64,000 bases of DNA from Enoplolaimus lenunculus (taxonomy: Eukaryota > Nematoda > Enoplea > Enoplida > Thoracostomopsidae): assembly GCA_030248215.1 (NCBI GenBank), contig JASANG010000231.1:27183-91182 (forward strand). The letters run 5' to 3'. The translations under genes and the position numbers were made by a program. Below are positions 10,856 to 21,200 of the stretch, piece after piece; position 1 is the stretch's first letter; every line of letters begins with the position of its first letter. The notes under the pieces were generated by a model, which saw nothing but the letters and a program-made list of their open reading frames with translations, ran no database searches and was not told the DNA's origin.

Positions 10856-11901
10856 CTATTTCTTCTTGTGGCTGTATCCGCCATAGTATCCGCCACCATG
10901 CGGGAAATAGCCGAATCCTTGCCCGTAATGGTGAGGTCCACCGTATCCGTACCCACCGTAGTGTCCGCCGTAGTGTCCACCACCATAGTGAGCGCCTCCG
11001 TAAGGATGGTAGCCACCATAGTGAGCTCCTCCGTAAGGTTGGTAGCCTCCGTAGTGATAGCCGTAGCCTGGTGCCCCGTACGCCGCTCCATGATATCCAT
11101 AGCCGTGATATGAGGGTGCGTAATGACTACCGTAGCCGTACGATGTGTAACCAGCGTTGTATGGCAGTGAGCGTTTAGATCGGCTGTCTAAAATTGAACA
11201 ATAGAGTAGAAGTCCGGAACACCGAGCCTATTTCAAATTTTGGGGTTCCCGCATTTTTTAATCCTAAGGTGAGAAGTGGTCCCGTTTTGAAGCGGAGGGA
11301 AGAAGTTGCTACGTACCATCGAATTTCCATGCTCCCATTTTGAAGCAGGGAAGACGTGGGTAGTTCCCGTTTAAGTTTCCCGAGTTTCCAAATTGAAAAG
11401 GGGCACGTGCCAAGAAATTTTGGGCATTTCCATGTTCCCCGTTTCCGAAAGTTTTCCACGACTTTCGTTGAAAAAAGTTGGCTACGTGCCAACAAATTTT
11501 GGGCAGTTTTTCCCCGAGTTTCCAAATTGAAAAAAGTTAGGGTACGTGCCAACGAATTTTGGGCATTTCCCCGACGAATTTTGGTCATTTCTGTGCTCCC
11601 ATTCGCGAGGGCTACGTGCCAACAACTTTGGGTGTTTTTTGTGCTCCAACCTAACTATGTGTATGTACAGATGCAGTGTATACAAGCCAATGTATATAAG
11701 TATATAAGTCCCCAATGTACGGAGGCCAATGTACAGAACATGAAACTAAAAGCATAAGTTCATACGTCCCACAGAAAATCGCTCCGCCCTTGAAGTCCTA
11801 ATGTATGGAACGTGGAATATTAAAAACAACTTACGTAGTGGTGCAGCCGAGACCACGACAACGCATGCAGCAAGCAAAACGGCAAATCCAGAAAAATGCA
11901 T
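10856..11901 (-). CDS. Secreted Gly/Tyr/His-rich prepropeptide (2 exons, 132 aa)
   Basis: Exon 1 is 11901-11835 and exon 2 is 11187-10856. The donor GTAAGT at 11834 and acceptor ATTTTAG at 11190-11188 keep phase, and the total is 399 bases. Residues 1-20 are a clear signal peptide (MHFSGFAVLLAACVVVVSAA). A short propiece ends in the furin-type site RSKR at residues 25-28. The remaining 104 residues are Gly, Tyr and His with near repeats of HYGGYQPYGGA, HYGGYHPYGGA and HYGGG/HYGG, ending in SHKKK. There are no Cys after the signal region. Nematode nlp/caenacin-type antimicrobial peptides and eggshell or cuticle Gly-Tyr proteins look like this; which one it is cannot be told. The ATG is in exon 1 with a TATA box about 110 bases upstream. 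It converges on the Kazal gene. Confidence 0.85.
11225..11650. repeat. Diverged tandem repeat filling the intron of the Gly-rich gene
   Basis: At least five irregular copies of a motif around ACGTGCCAACAAATTTTGGG and GAGTTTCCAAATTGAAAA occupy most of the 650-base intron. Reading frames here (up to about 137 codons, either strand) come from the repeat and are not taken as genes. Confidence 0.7.
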
Positions 11902-12011
11902 AGTGACAATTCGAAGACGAGGAAACCAGACGAAATAAAAGCTGACAGACGACCGAGGCCAAACTGTGCGAATATAATAAAACTGAATCGAGAATGTCAT
12001 AATTTGTGGAC

Positions 12012-12020
12012 CTTTTATAC
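12012..12020 (-). promoter_or_regulatory. TATA box of the Gly-rich peptide gene
   Basis: On the gene strand the sequence reads GTATAAAAGG, 111-119 bases before the ATG at 11901. A transcription start near 11985-11990 would leave an 85-base leader. A clean TATA box fits a strongly regulated or induced small secreted gene (inference). Confidence 0.5.
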
Positions 12021-12029
12021 TTGCGACAC

Positions 12030-13489
12030 CTATGTAATAGCTGATATATGATTTGAATATTTAAATCAAAATTTAAAGCTTAAACAATAACTAGTTTCAA
12101 GAAACTTAAAGCCACCTGCGCAATATCTTGTAAGCTTTTGAGGAAACTTGCTAATAAACAACAAGTAATAACAGCTTGCTATTGATAAACAAAGGAAGTT
12201 TGTAGCAAACACGATTACCAGCTTAAGTAAGAAAAGCGATAGTGTCCGTTTGTAGAATTAAAGTTATCAATTTGGGAACACTTATGCAGATTTGTAAACG
12301 TCCCGATCCCGCAGGCACAAGCTTAGGTTTCTGAAAATATTTACGAAACCCTCCATGGCCTGAACTAAGCCTTTAGTCTAAGCCAAAGCATAATTCTCGA
12401 ATGTGGGAGTAAATTGCGCAAGAGCCAAGTTCTGCCTTTAAGCTTTTGAGGGTTTCGTCTAATGTATAGAACAAGGCCGTAACAGCAGGGTAAGTATATT
12501 CCTAATAAAGGCTGTGCCTAAGCTCAAGCCTAATTGTGAAGCGGGGCCTAAACCTAAAGCTTTAGTCCAAGACAAACCCATGCCAAAAAATTCGGCAAAA
12601 GTTTAAGCTTATTCTAAGGTGTAGCAGTCCCGAAGAAAAACGTTCCGCCCTGATCTTCACGAGCCAGGGTTTCTTTGACGCGAATGTTTGCTTGAGCCAA
12701 CTTCAATCTTATAACGTCGGAGCATATGCTAAAACTTGAAATATGTTCTTTTTGTGCAAAAATCAAGTTTTACGCATTTAAACCGTCGAAGACTCCAGAA
12801 GAGCTAGTTCGTTGAATGAAACATGTTTCATAAAATAAGCTTATAGCAAAGATTGTACTGAAACTTTAGCACATTGCAAAATATCCTACGATTCAAACGA
12901 TTTTCCAATATTTATTTGTAGTTATTTGAGGGATATTTTGTACCTTAATCGAGCTGTATTTTTTGTACCACTGGCACAAGTACATTGAATAAGTTTTATA
13001 CAATGACGAAAGCTTTAATTGCCGAGATTTAGCAAACGTTCGACATCATAGCAAATTCAGCATTTTGCGTTACGTACCTTAGGCTTCAGTTCAAATTCCT
13101 GGTCAGGCAAGAATTCTGAAAACTTTTTGAGGATACACGCTATATAAAATCGAGATCAAAATTCTAAAAGAAATGTTTTTTGAGTATCAAGCATAGTTTT
13201 GGTTCCTGAATTAATAGTTTTACTGTGCTGTGAAACGAGAACGGGGCTTGCCTATATAGCTTAACACCAGACAACGCTGTTCTGGGGCGCAGTCAGGATT
13301 TCATCTCGTGTCAGGAAAATTGACCTATGCAACAAAAAGCAGACATTGAAAGGGTCACACAGACAGGGTACGCATCTTATAAGCCGGCTGGATTTGAAAC
13401 GTATCAACATCTATTGGTAGCATATGTTTAAGAAATATGGAGATGAATAAAAAGGTAATGCCTAAAACTAAAGTTAACTGCTGGAAGTG
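12030..13489. other. Intergenic; TTAGGC-like blocks, no gene seen
   Basis: AT-rich sequence between the Gly-rich gene promoter and the repeats that follow. Degenerate CCTAAGC/TTAGGC blocks occur at about 12320-12380 and 12465-12665. The second has the edges of family T (TATAGAACAAGG at the left, AACGTTCCGCCCTGATC at the right; compare 36131-36300). Confidence 0.5.
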
Positions 13490-13600
13490 ATTTTCAAAAA
13501 CATAAAGCTCCAAGCAGAAATGGAACCAGAACCCCGGAACACGCTCTTAATGAACCAACTCTCTAACCGTCCGGACCACATCAGCCGTTATTGAGCTTTT
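13490..13600 (-). repeat. tRNA-like SINE fragment
   Basis: The minus strand reads like a worn tRNA with a D-arm-like TTAGAGAGTTGGTTC, followed by GCGTG and a T-arm-like GGTTCTGGTTCC. It lacks convincing acceptor pairing. Confidence 0.4.
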
Positions 13601-13637
13601 AAGTACGCTCATACTGTCAATTAAAATATAAAACAAG

Positions 13638-13775
13638 CAGTAGCGGATCCAGGATCTTAAAATGGGGGGGGGGAGCAAAATTTCACAGGTAATAAACTTA
13701 TTTTTGACCCACACGCAAACCACGAACTATTGTCACAAAATTGCTATATAATTTTTGTCGAGGGATCCGCCATTG
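13638..13775. mobile_element. 138-bp MITE with CAGTAGCGGATCC ends
   Basis: The left end CAGTAGCGGATCC and right end GGATCCGCCATTG are inverse copies. An inner G-run and the stretch TTTCACAGGTAATAAA are shared, in reverse orientation, with the element at 25353-25740. No coding sequence. Confidence 0.65.
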
Positions 13776-13929
13776 AAAACAAGTTTAAATATGAAAGGTA
13801 TGCCAGTTTTCTGTGTTGTAAAACAATCATCAAATCGTGATTTTCGATTGGACCTTTTATATAGTATAGTTCATTTAGGCAATGTGTTTGATTACTAAAC
13901 TTGGACACTTGTACAGTTGCCAAACACGT

Positions 13930-14612
13930 GCTTATTCTTTTAGGCGTATGCTTAGGTTTACCTAAAAGGTTTACACAAGTTTACAAACGTATTAACCTCA
14001 GCCATTGTCCAAGCCGTAAGCCTAATCCTCAGCCCAATCGTAAGGTTAAGCCTTAGTCTTAAATGTCAGAGGAAATGTACAAGAACCCGAAACTTGTAAG
14101 AAACACTGATTCACTGCGGATTTAAATTTTAAACATGCACAATTAATACATGCGGTGTTCGTTTTGTTTACTCGCTATGACGTCACAAACTGTTTTCGTG
14201 AAATTAAAACGTATCTTCAGATCATTTCGCTGTTATTTTGTACATATACATATTTTTCACGAATGGACTCGTTATTTCGAACTTGTGTGCGCTGGGTTCA
14301 ACTATATGAAGAAACTATGAAAAGCAGCCGAAGAAACTATACAAGCATCTGTTTTCTCAACAAGGTTTAGCGTTTAAACATGTAGACATCATTTCGGAAT
14401 TCTTGCTGTCCATAAAAATTTAGTTCTGTCACTTTTAGTGGCGTAAACAGTAGATTAAGCGTATTCCTAAGCCTAAGCGTAAGCCTAAACGTTTCAAAAG
14501 CGTATTACTAAGCCTAAACCTATTAAGCCTAAGCCTAAGCAAAGAAATGTAGTTTAGAATGTAAAGCCTACTCTTTCCAGAAACAGGGACGGCCCTGAAA
14601 GTAACATGGGCC
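13930..14612. repeat. TTAGGC/GCCTAA telomere-like blocks, partly in family T element
   Basis: Degenerate GCCTAA arrays at 13990-14060 and cleaner CCTAAGCCTAAGC arrays at 14460-14540. The second block ends in GTTTAGAATG...ACTC...GGGACGGCCCTG...ATGGGCC, the right-hand structure of family T. Nothing else is seen between 14060 and 14440. Confidence 0.6.
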
Positions 14613-14835
14613 ATTTAGTTTGTTGAGGACATCGAGTTTGTTCGTTTCAAAGACAGTTGTGACACAATTGGCACCGATTATTCGGTTTTCAGAAACAGGG
14701 CGGGGAGAATGTTAGAATACAAAGATGCTTGTACCTACTATAAACTATAAAACTGCCAGATATAAATTCAAGCGTACATAAAAGTTTGTATCTGTACGAA
14801 TATATATACATTTTTATCGCGAACACACAGTAACT

Positions 14836-15284
14836 ACTGTAGTGACCCTAATAAGAGGGGGGACTGATATTTATTTGGCCTCCCCAGAGGGTACCCCCCT
14901 TGTTATTCCGTTACGGACTGTTATTTATTTTTAACCCACGCTCCGCCGCCCTTCGTTACTGATATATATATCCGGTACCGCAATTATCAAAATTAAACGT
15001 CTATTTGTCTTGTGTCAATAGCTTGAGCGATAATACAAGGTTAATATACTTAGGAATGTACATTCAAAATTAAGTAGGTACGCTTTAAAGTTTCGAACAC
15101 AAATTATTTGGTCCTGGAGTCATTTATGTGCTACAATTAGGGTTAATTGACATTTATGGATTCTAATTAGGGTATAGGGACCCTATCCGCTTACGGACTC
15201 CTATTAGGGATATGGATTCCTATTGATTCGGACTCAAAATGGGGACCACTCTTATTACCTCCCTCTTATTCGGGTCAATACAGT
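14836..15284. mobile_element. MITE family B, copy 1
   Basis: The end ACTGTAGTGACCCTAATAAG is matched inversely by CTTATTCGGGTCAATACAGT. The inside has characteristic blocks (TTACGGACTGTTATTTATTT, AAGTTTCGAACAC, GGACTC repeats) also found at 15459-15909, 35902-36485 and, right part only, about 25440-25664. No transposase. Confidence 0.75.
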
Positions 15285-15458
15285 ATGTATGAAGATAATA
15301 ATTTCGTGCTCGATTCTAGATTAGTTTTATGCAATATGAACTTTTATTCAACGTTCAGCTTTGATCTAAATAAATATATTTGTCGAGATTTATCTTACAG
15401 GCTGAAGCTTTGAGTTCGGTTGAACTTAGGCTGTTCTAAATTAGTACACTGAAGCCGT

Positions 15459-15909
15459 TATTGTAGCGACCCGAATAAGAGGGGGCTGATATTTATTTGG
15501 CCTCTACAGACGATACCCCCCTCCTTGTTATTCGGTTACGGACTGTTATTTATTTGTAACCCACGCTTCGCCACCCTTCGTTGCTGATATATATCCGGTA
15601 TTGCAATTATCCGTTGAATCAAACGTTTATTTGCCTTGTGTCAATAGCTTGAGCGATAATAGAAGGTTATATAGGAGTGTACTTTCAAAATTTAAGCACT
15701 CTTTAAAGTTTCGAACTCAAATTATTTGGTCCTGGAGTCATTTATGCGCTACAATTAGGGTTAATTGACATTTATGGACTCTAATTTGGGTTTAGGGACT
15801 CTATCCGCTTACGGACTCTTATTAGGGATACGGACTTCAATTGATTCGGACTCAAAATGGGGACCCCCTTTTTAATACCCCTCCCCGTCATACTCGTGTC
15901 AATACCGTA
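15459..15909. mobile_element. MITE family B, copy 2
   Basis: Same orientation and layout as copy 1, 175 bases downstream of it. The left end is TATTGTAGCGACCCGAATAAG; the right end, CTCGTGTCAATACCGTA, is more worn. Shared inner blocks leave no doubt about the family. Confidence 0.75.
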
Positions 15910-16429
15910 CTTAACAGTGTCACATGCTGCAATCTGTGCTACATGTATAGATGGGGCCGGACCGTTTTTCTTGAGAGTTAATCTTAAGTTATTGTTTTAA
16001 TTCTTTGTTTAGGTTATCGGTCCAGAATTATGTCTCGGCTTACTCTCAGAATATTTTTATACAAAATTATTTGAGTTTTACAATAAATATAGCAATGAAT
16101 TCGTATGTATTTCAGCAAAATCTTACGTGTCTTTCTCGTGTACAACACATTCTGGTAATACCAAGGCTTTTAGGTTAACAACCATACCGACAATTCAATT
16201 ATCGAGAACTAAGTCTGTAAAGGTTTAGGTATAAGCTTAGGCATATACTGTCTAATTTTATAGCTAGCAGTTCGTGTTCTTTTAAAGTAAAGGTGCTGTG
16301 AATGTGGATGCATGGAGGCAAGTAAAAACCTCTTGTTGAAGCTGCACAAAATACTGACGTGTATATAGTGCTTTCCTATGCGGCAGAAGTAAAAACACAG
16401 AAAAACCAAGATATATGTTTCAGAAATGT

Positions 16430-17190
16430 TAACATTTTTATTATCAGTCTGGGAAGGAACCGGGACTCCAGACCTTTCTGCTAAGCAGCTGCAAAACTGG
16501 GTTATGTGTGGTTTCGAATTGGCAACCGTCTGCGTGTCAGTCCGGAGCCCGCATGTTCATCTGCTTCCATCGTCGACTATAGGCCGATATAATTTCCTCT
16601 GGTGCTATATGTGCACTAGTATATACATGAGTCTTAACATTACACACTCTGCACATAAACAAGCTACACCGCGCATACTCACATGCTCCAGGACAAGCAT
16701 GTCACACATGCTGACATACCCCAGTTTTCAACATGGTCGTCCCTTGGCCGTCCACTCTGTCAGTCTAGGTAGGAACCGGGACATCAGACCTTTCTACCAA
16801 GCAGCTGGAAAAGCGGGCCAGAGCGGGGATCGAACTCTCAGCCTACGGATTCTTAAAGCGAGAACTCTACCACTGCGCTACGTAGCCCGCCTGTCCAACT
16901 GCATTTTTCGTCGACTATATTTGTCGACCGTATGCTGCCAGCTAGCATACATACAGTGCACTGCACTATATTGCATGTGCACATAACGGACAAGCATGTC
17001 TTATATGCTTACACACTCTACTTTGGACTGGATACGTTGTTTGAAGCGCGGCAATTTACCATTGCGTCCACGCAGTAGCCCCCGTGTCAGTTTAGGTAGG
17101 CACCGGGACTTCAGACCTTTCTACTACGGAACTGGAAAAGCGGTTTTTGGTGGTTTCGAACTGGCAGCCTATTTTCGACTGGATGCCTTG
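16430..17190. repeat. Three-copy tandem array, about 325 bp unit with tRNA-like segment
   Basis: The motif GGAACCGGGACATCAGACC and its relatives recur near 16455, 16773 and 17100. Each is followed by a minus-strand tRNA-like segment and a spacer with CGTCGACTATA and ACAAGCATGTC. The best segment, about 16805-16893 on the minus strand, has GGGCTACGTAGCGCAGTGGTAGAG (here split: A-box TAGCGCAGTGG; B-box AGTTCGATCCC), but the anticodon loop is not normal. This is a tRNA-derived SINE amplified in tandem. A 186-codon reading frame runs through it by chance. Confidence 0.65.
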
Positions 17191-17269
17191 TTGGAAGCGG
17201 CTAAATTCGTACATGTAGCAAAAAAAGATCAGATTGTTTAAGGTGAAAACGTAGAAACTGCAGCTGAGT

Positions 17270-18125
17270 GTGATGCGACGTGGCTTAGTGGTAGCACGCT
17301 AGACCGAGAATATGTCGGCCATTTGTCATTCGATCGAAGCCTCGCAATATCGCCCTCATTTTCAGCTGCAACCCCTGAAACTAAAAACGTTGTACCCTAG
17401 AATACTCAACTTATGACATGCTGTTAAAGCCGCGAGTCTTCGTCCCCTATCTACCGAGTAACACGGTTTGCCGGGAAAGTTATATTTTTTTATTATGTCA
17501 TCGGTTTCTACTTCTCAGCACGCGTTCATTAAGAACTGCAGTAAAATTATTTTGAAGTTTAGAAAATTTAACAAAACGCCTGTGCTAACTGTCAGAACTA
17601 CACGGTCTGCGTGTCCCCTGTACGGTTCAAAGTTTTGGGCTACAGCGAGAATGGAACATTGGTCCGATAGCGCTCGAGTCAAACATGCTACCGCTATCCA
17701 CGTTAACAATATTGCAAAAACTTCATATACCGGTGTATGTGAACATCTTTGACATTCTTTGCTTTAGATTCACTTACCATGGTCATATACCGGCATCCGT
17801 TTCTTTCATGCGGTCGTCCGAAACCGCGAATTCAAATCCAAAAATCTATGGGTTTGCTATTCGCAGTGCAGACCCTTAGCCAGCTCACCTTGCTTAGGGA
17901 CTAAACAAAATTCTTCAAAAGGGGCTGAGCCAGTTCTGTCCCCTTCTATCTTTGGGCCCGTTGCAATGCCCATCTCGATGTTACCTTCAGGTTAGAACTA
18001 CACGGTTTGAACGACCTTTTCCGAACTTTTGTCAAAGGTTTGGATCACGCCGGGAACCGAATCTTGAACTTGAAGTCGTGTCAAGCATGCTACCACTACA
18101 CTACGTGGTCAGTTGCAAAATAAAA
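17270..18125. repeat. Composite of tRNA-like SINEs
   Basis: A plus-strand tRNA-like head is at about 17278-17345 (GTGGCTTAGTGGTAGCACG, then TTCGATCGAAGCC). Minus-strand heads are at about 17600-17705 and 17990-18120 (TAGTGTAGTGGTAGCATG, then GATTCGGTTCCC). The block 17325-17640 is found again in inverse orientation at about 21775-22075. No gene here. Confidence 0.6.
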
Positions 18126-18239
18126 AAATTATAACATTTGTGTACTTGGTGTTGTAACTGAATTTCACGTCGTAGTCCTTCAATCAGTCACATTCTGCAG
18201 TCATCAGATCTGAATGTTTAATTTTTATTATATTGCTCG

Positions 18240-21200
18240 ATGACTGGCATCATTGAAATGACAGGGTTGAGCAGTTCTAGTGAACACCGGCGCTGTTCCT
18301 TTTTCTTAACTCGGAAGAAACGATATTGTCGAATGTTGGTCAAGCGAGATAAACAGTTTTGCGGAGAACATGCAACATCAGAGCAAGTGAGCTTTTTGAA
18401 TACGTTTACCATAGTTACGTTGTTTTTTCAATCTTATATTATTATTGTTTTCTTGAACGGAATAGGACCTTCAACACTCGTGATTTAGAATGTTTTAAAA
18501 TATTTCGATATTGTGCAAAAAATTTCTGAGACTCGAAAAAGTCTCAAGTTTCAGATCAAAGAATTTGAGACTGACTCACTAATTTAGGGTGCAAACGGAA
18601 TTCTGGTTCCGGTTCCATCATTTGCTCACCTTCAGATATGGTACTAAAAATTACGATAAAATTTAAATAGATTTCATTAGCATATTTCGCTTCCGTGGAT
18701 TATGAAAATGTAAAATACAGCAGATAAAGTGAATACCTGTCTCCAACCAGGGTTATTTCACCAATAATGTTGCAAAAAAGAATATTTAAGTGAAGTTTTC
18801 GGTGGCATGTATTTTTTATTTTCATATATCAGGGTGCAACCCGAATTCCGGTTCCGGCAATTTTTAACCTTTTGGTTCCGGTAAATGTTTGCCGGGATTA
18901 TAGATTCCGGTATTAAACTTTGGTCGATGGAAATTAAGATATTTTTCTAAAAAATGACGATAAAATTTAAGTACTTTTCATTCGTATAGTATGTAAACCT
19001 TGACAATCGCCGAATATAAACCATCGAAAGTAGATTTCGCTTCCGTACGTTATGAAATTCTAAAATACAACAGATAAAGTGAATACCTATCTCCAACTAG
19101 GGTTATTTCACCAATAATTTTACAAAAATATATTATAATAAATTATTCGGTGGCAAATTATTCTTGTAACACCAGTCACGTATATAGGTTTTTTTGCAAT
19201 CACACATTACATAAATTATTTAAATATTTTCTGTTCTTCAGGTACCTGATCGAAAACGAATAGCTTGTCCTTTAGATTCAAAGCAGTGAGTAAGTTTATT
19301 GCGTTGCATATTTAGCATAGATTGAACTCTTCCGCTTCGATATGCGTTTGTTTAACAACATTGTTCTTATGTTAAACTATTTTTATGCACTAAAAACACG
19401 TATGTATTTAAAACGTATTATTAATGTCGTTACTAGTATCTAGCATATTTCTTCAGTTGCATTTGCATAGATGACTATAAAAAATTCTGCAGCTGGTTTA
19501 AATATAAAGAAAGAAACTATACACATGTTTCGCACAGAATCCATTAGTGCATTCAGGAAAAGTAGATTCAACAACTATCTATGATTTGAAATGCAGCCGG
19601 TTATAACATCACCAAATATACTGTTAGTTTTAAATCTTTTGTTTTTGCTGTATATGTGTCCAACTGCATGCTTATGATGTTTATATCTTTTTTACTTACA
19701 GCACTATTTATGAAGATGAGTTGATAAAGCATCTGAAGAAATGCAACTCAAGAACAAAAACCGATCAGGTATGTGCGTTCTTGCTTTTTAGTGGTGTTTT
19801 AAATGTCAACGTATGCCAGATTGCACTTAACGGTTCATCCGTAATTATATTTAAAGAATGGACACTGCGTTCCAGGTCTTTTTGATTGTAAATGATTAGC
19901 TTTAAGCACTTACAAACTTTTTGGATTATATATTTGTCGAGCGCACGAGCTGATACACATTATGTTATGTTGGGTTAGGTACTATTTTAGGAGTGGTGCG
20001 AAGAAAATGTCAATGTAATACCAGTTGACACATCGAGGAAAGTATGTTTTGTAATTTGTTACTTAGCATTGCTGAGTTATCAAATTTGTTTCTCGTAATT
20101 AGTTGTTTATTGAACTTGCCATCGGAAACACTTCATTATGTATATGCATGGTGTGACCGGACATCCGGTTCCGATTTAATATCAGGCAAAACCTATATCT
20201 GTATCCGGTATAAAGTTTCCGAATACCGCATATTTACTAGTGGTCATACTGTTAAGCTGCTTTTGACATGTGAACATAATTATTTAACATCTTTCTGCGA
20301 GTATTTTTTTGAAAAGATTATATAAAATGAAAAATCAAAGGTAACGATTCATTTTAATTCTGTAAACATATGCTTTGCGAGACTCAATTAGTTTCAACAA
20401 TGCTCATATTTACATCCTATATCCGGTCGCACCGTGGTATCCAATTAATTTGGTTAGCATTTTTCAGAAACTGACGCTGGTTGAGTTATCTAGGTCGGAG
20501 CTAGATTGTTTGATCACAAAATGTAAAGAACTGTATGAAGGTATGTTGAAGGCCTCCGTTAAAATATACCAGGCATTAAGGTGGTGACGAAATTTGTGTG
20601 GGGCAACAAGTGGAAAATTTATACGTTCTTAAATATAACCTGCAACTAAATTTTAAATATAATATAAAGTAACGTTATTTAGATGAAATACAATTAATTC
20701 AACAGTGACCGTGTGTAATTCGCCGTTCATTCGCTTCGATACAGAATTTCTGGACCGCAATATTGAAAGTTTGTCGTTACCGTTGTAATTTACGTATAGC
20801 TTCTAGCTCGTTTCGCTTGCGAATTTTCATCAATTGAGAGGCTCGATCCCAGAGCAACCCGAAAATACTCTTGGAATTTAATATATGCTTACAAAATGAC
20901 GTCTGACTAGTTTAGCTCGCTCCGCTTGCGAAGGTTTCTTTACTGTTTTAACCTCTGTTGTAACTGGTTGCTGCCCAGATTTATCATTCAGAGCCATGTC
21001 AAACTAACACTTTATATTGAACTTGATACAATAAGCGTGTGGCGTTTCGATCGCTTCGCTCGCTAAGTTTTCTATTTCTTTCCATTGATCGTTTAAACTT
21101 TTGATTTCACTTCCAAAATCCGTCGTTGACAAAATCTAAATTATTCACTCAGACAAAGGATTTTTCTATTTTTTGAATAATCTACTTTATTTTTAACATT

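Noticed and set aside
10775-11178. Plus-strand frames of 112 and 124 codons (Val/Ser-rich or Arg/His-rich)
   Set aside because: They are antisense shadows of the Gly/Tyr/His-rich exon on the minus strand.
11175-11757. Frames of 137 and 133 codons near the Gly-rich gene
   Set aside because: They lie in the repetitive intron of that gene, on both strands, with no conserved features.
16805-16893. A working tRNA gene on the minus strand
   Set aside because: A and B boxes and six of seven acceptor pairs are present, but the anticodon stem-loop does not form with a U33. It recurs as part of a SINE unit.
16426-16986. 186-codon plus-strand frame
   Set aside because: It runs across the tandem SINE array and encodes nothing recognisable.
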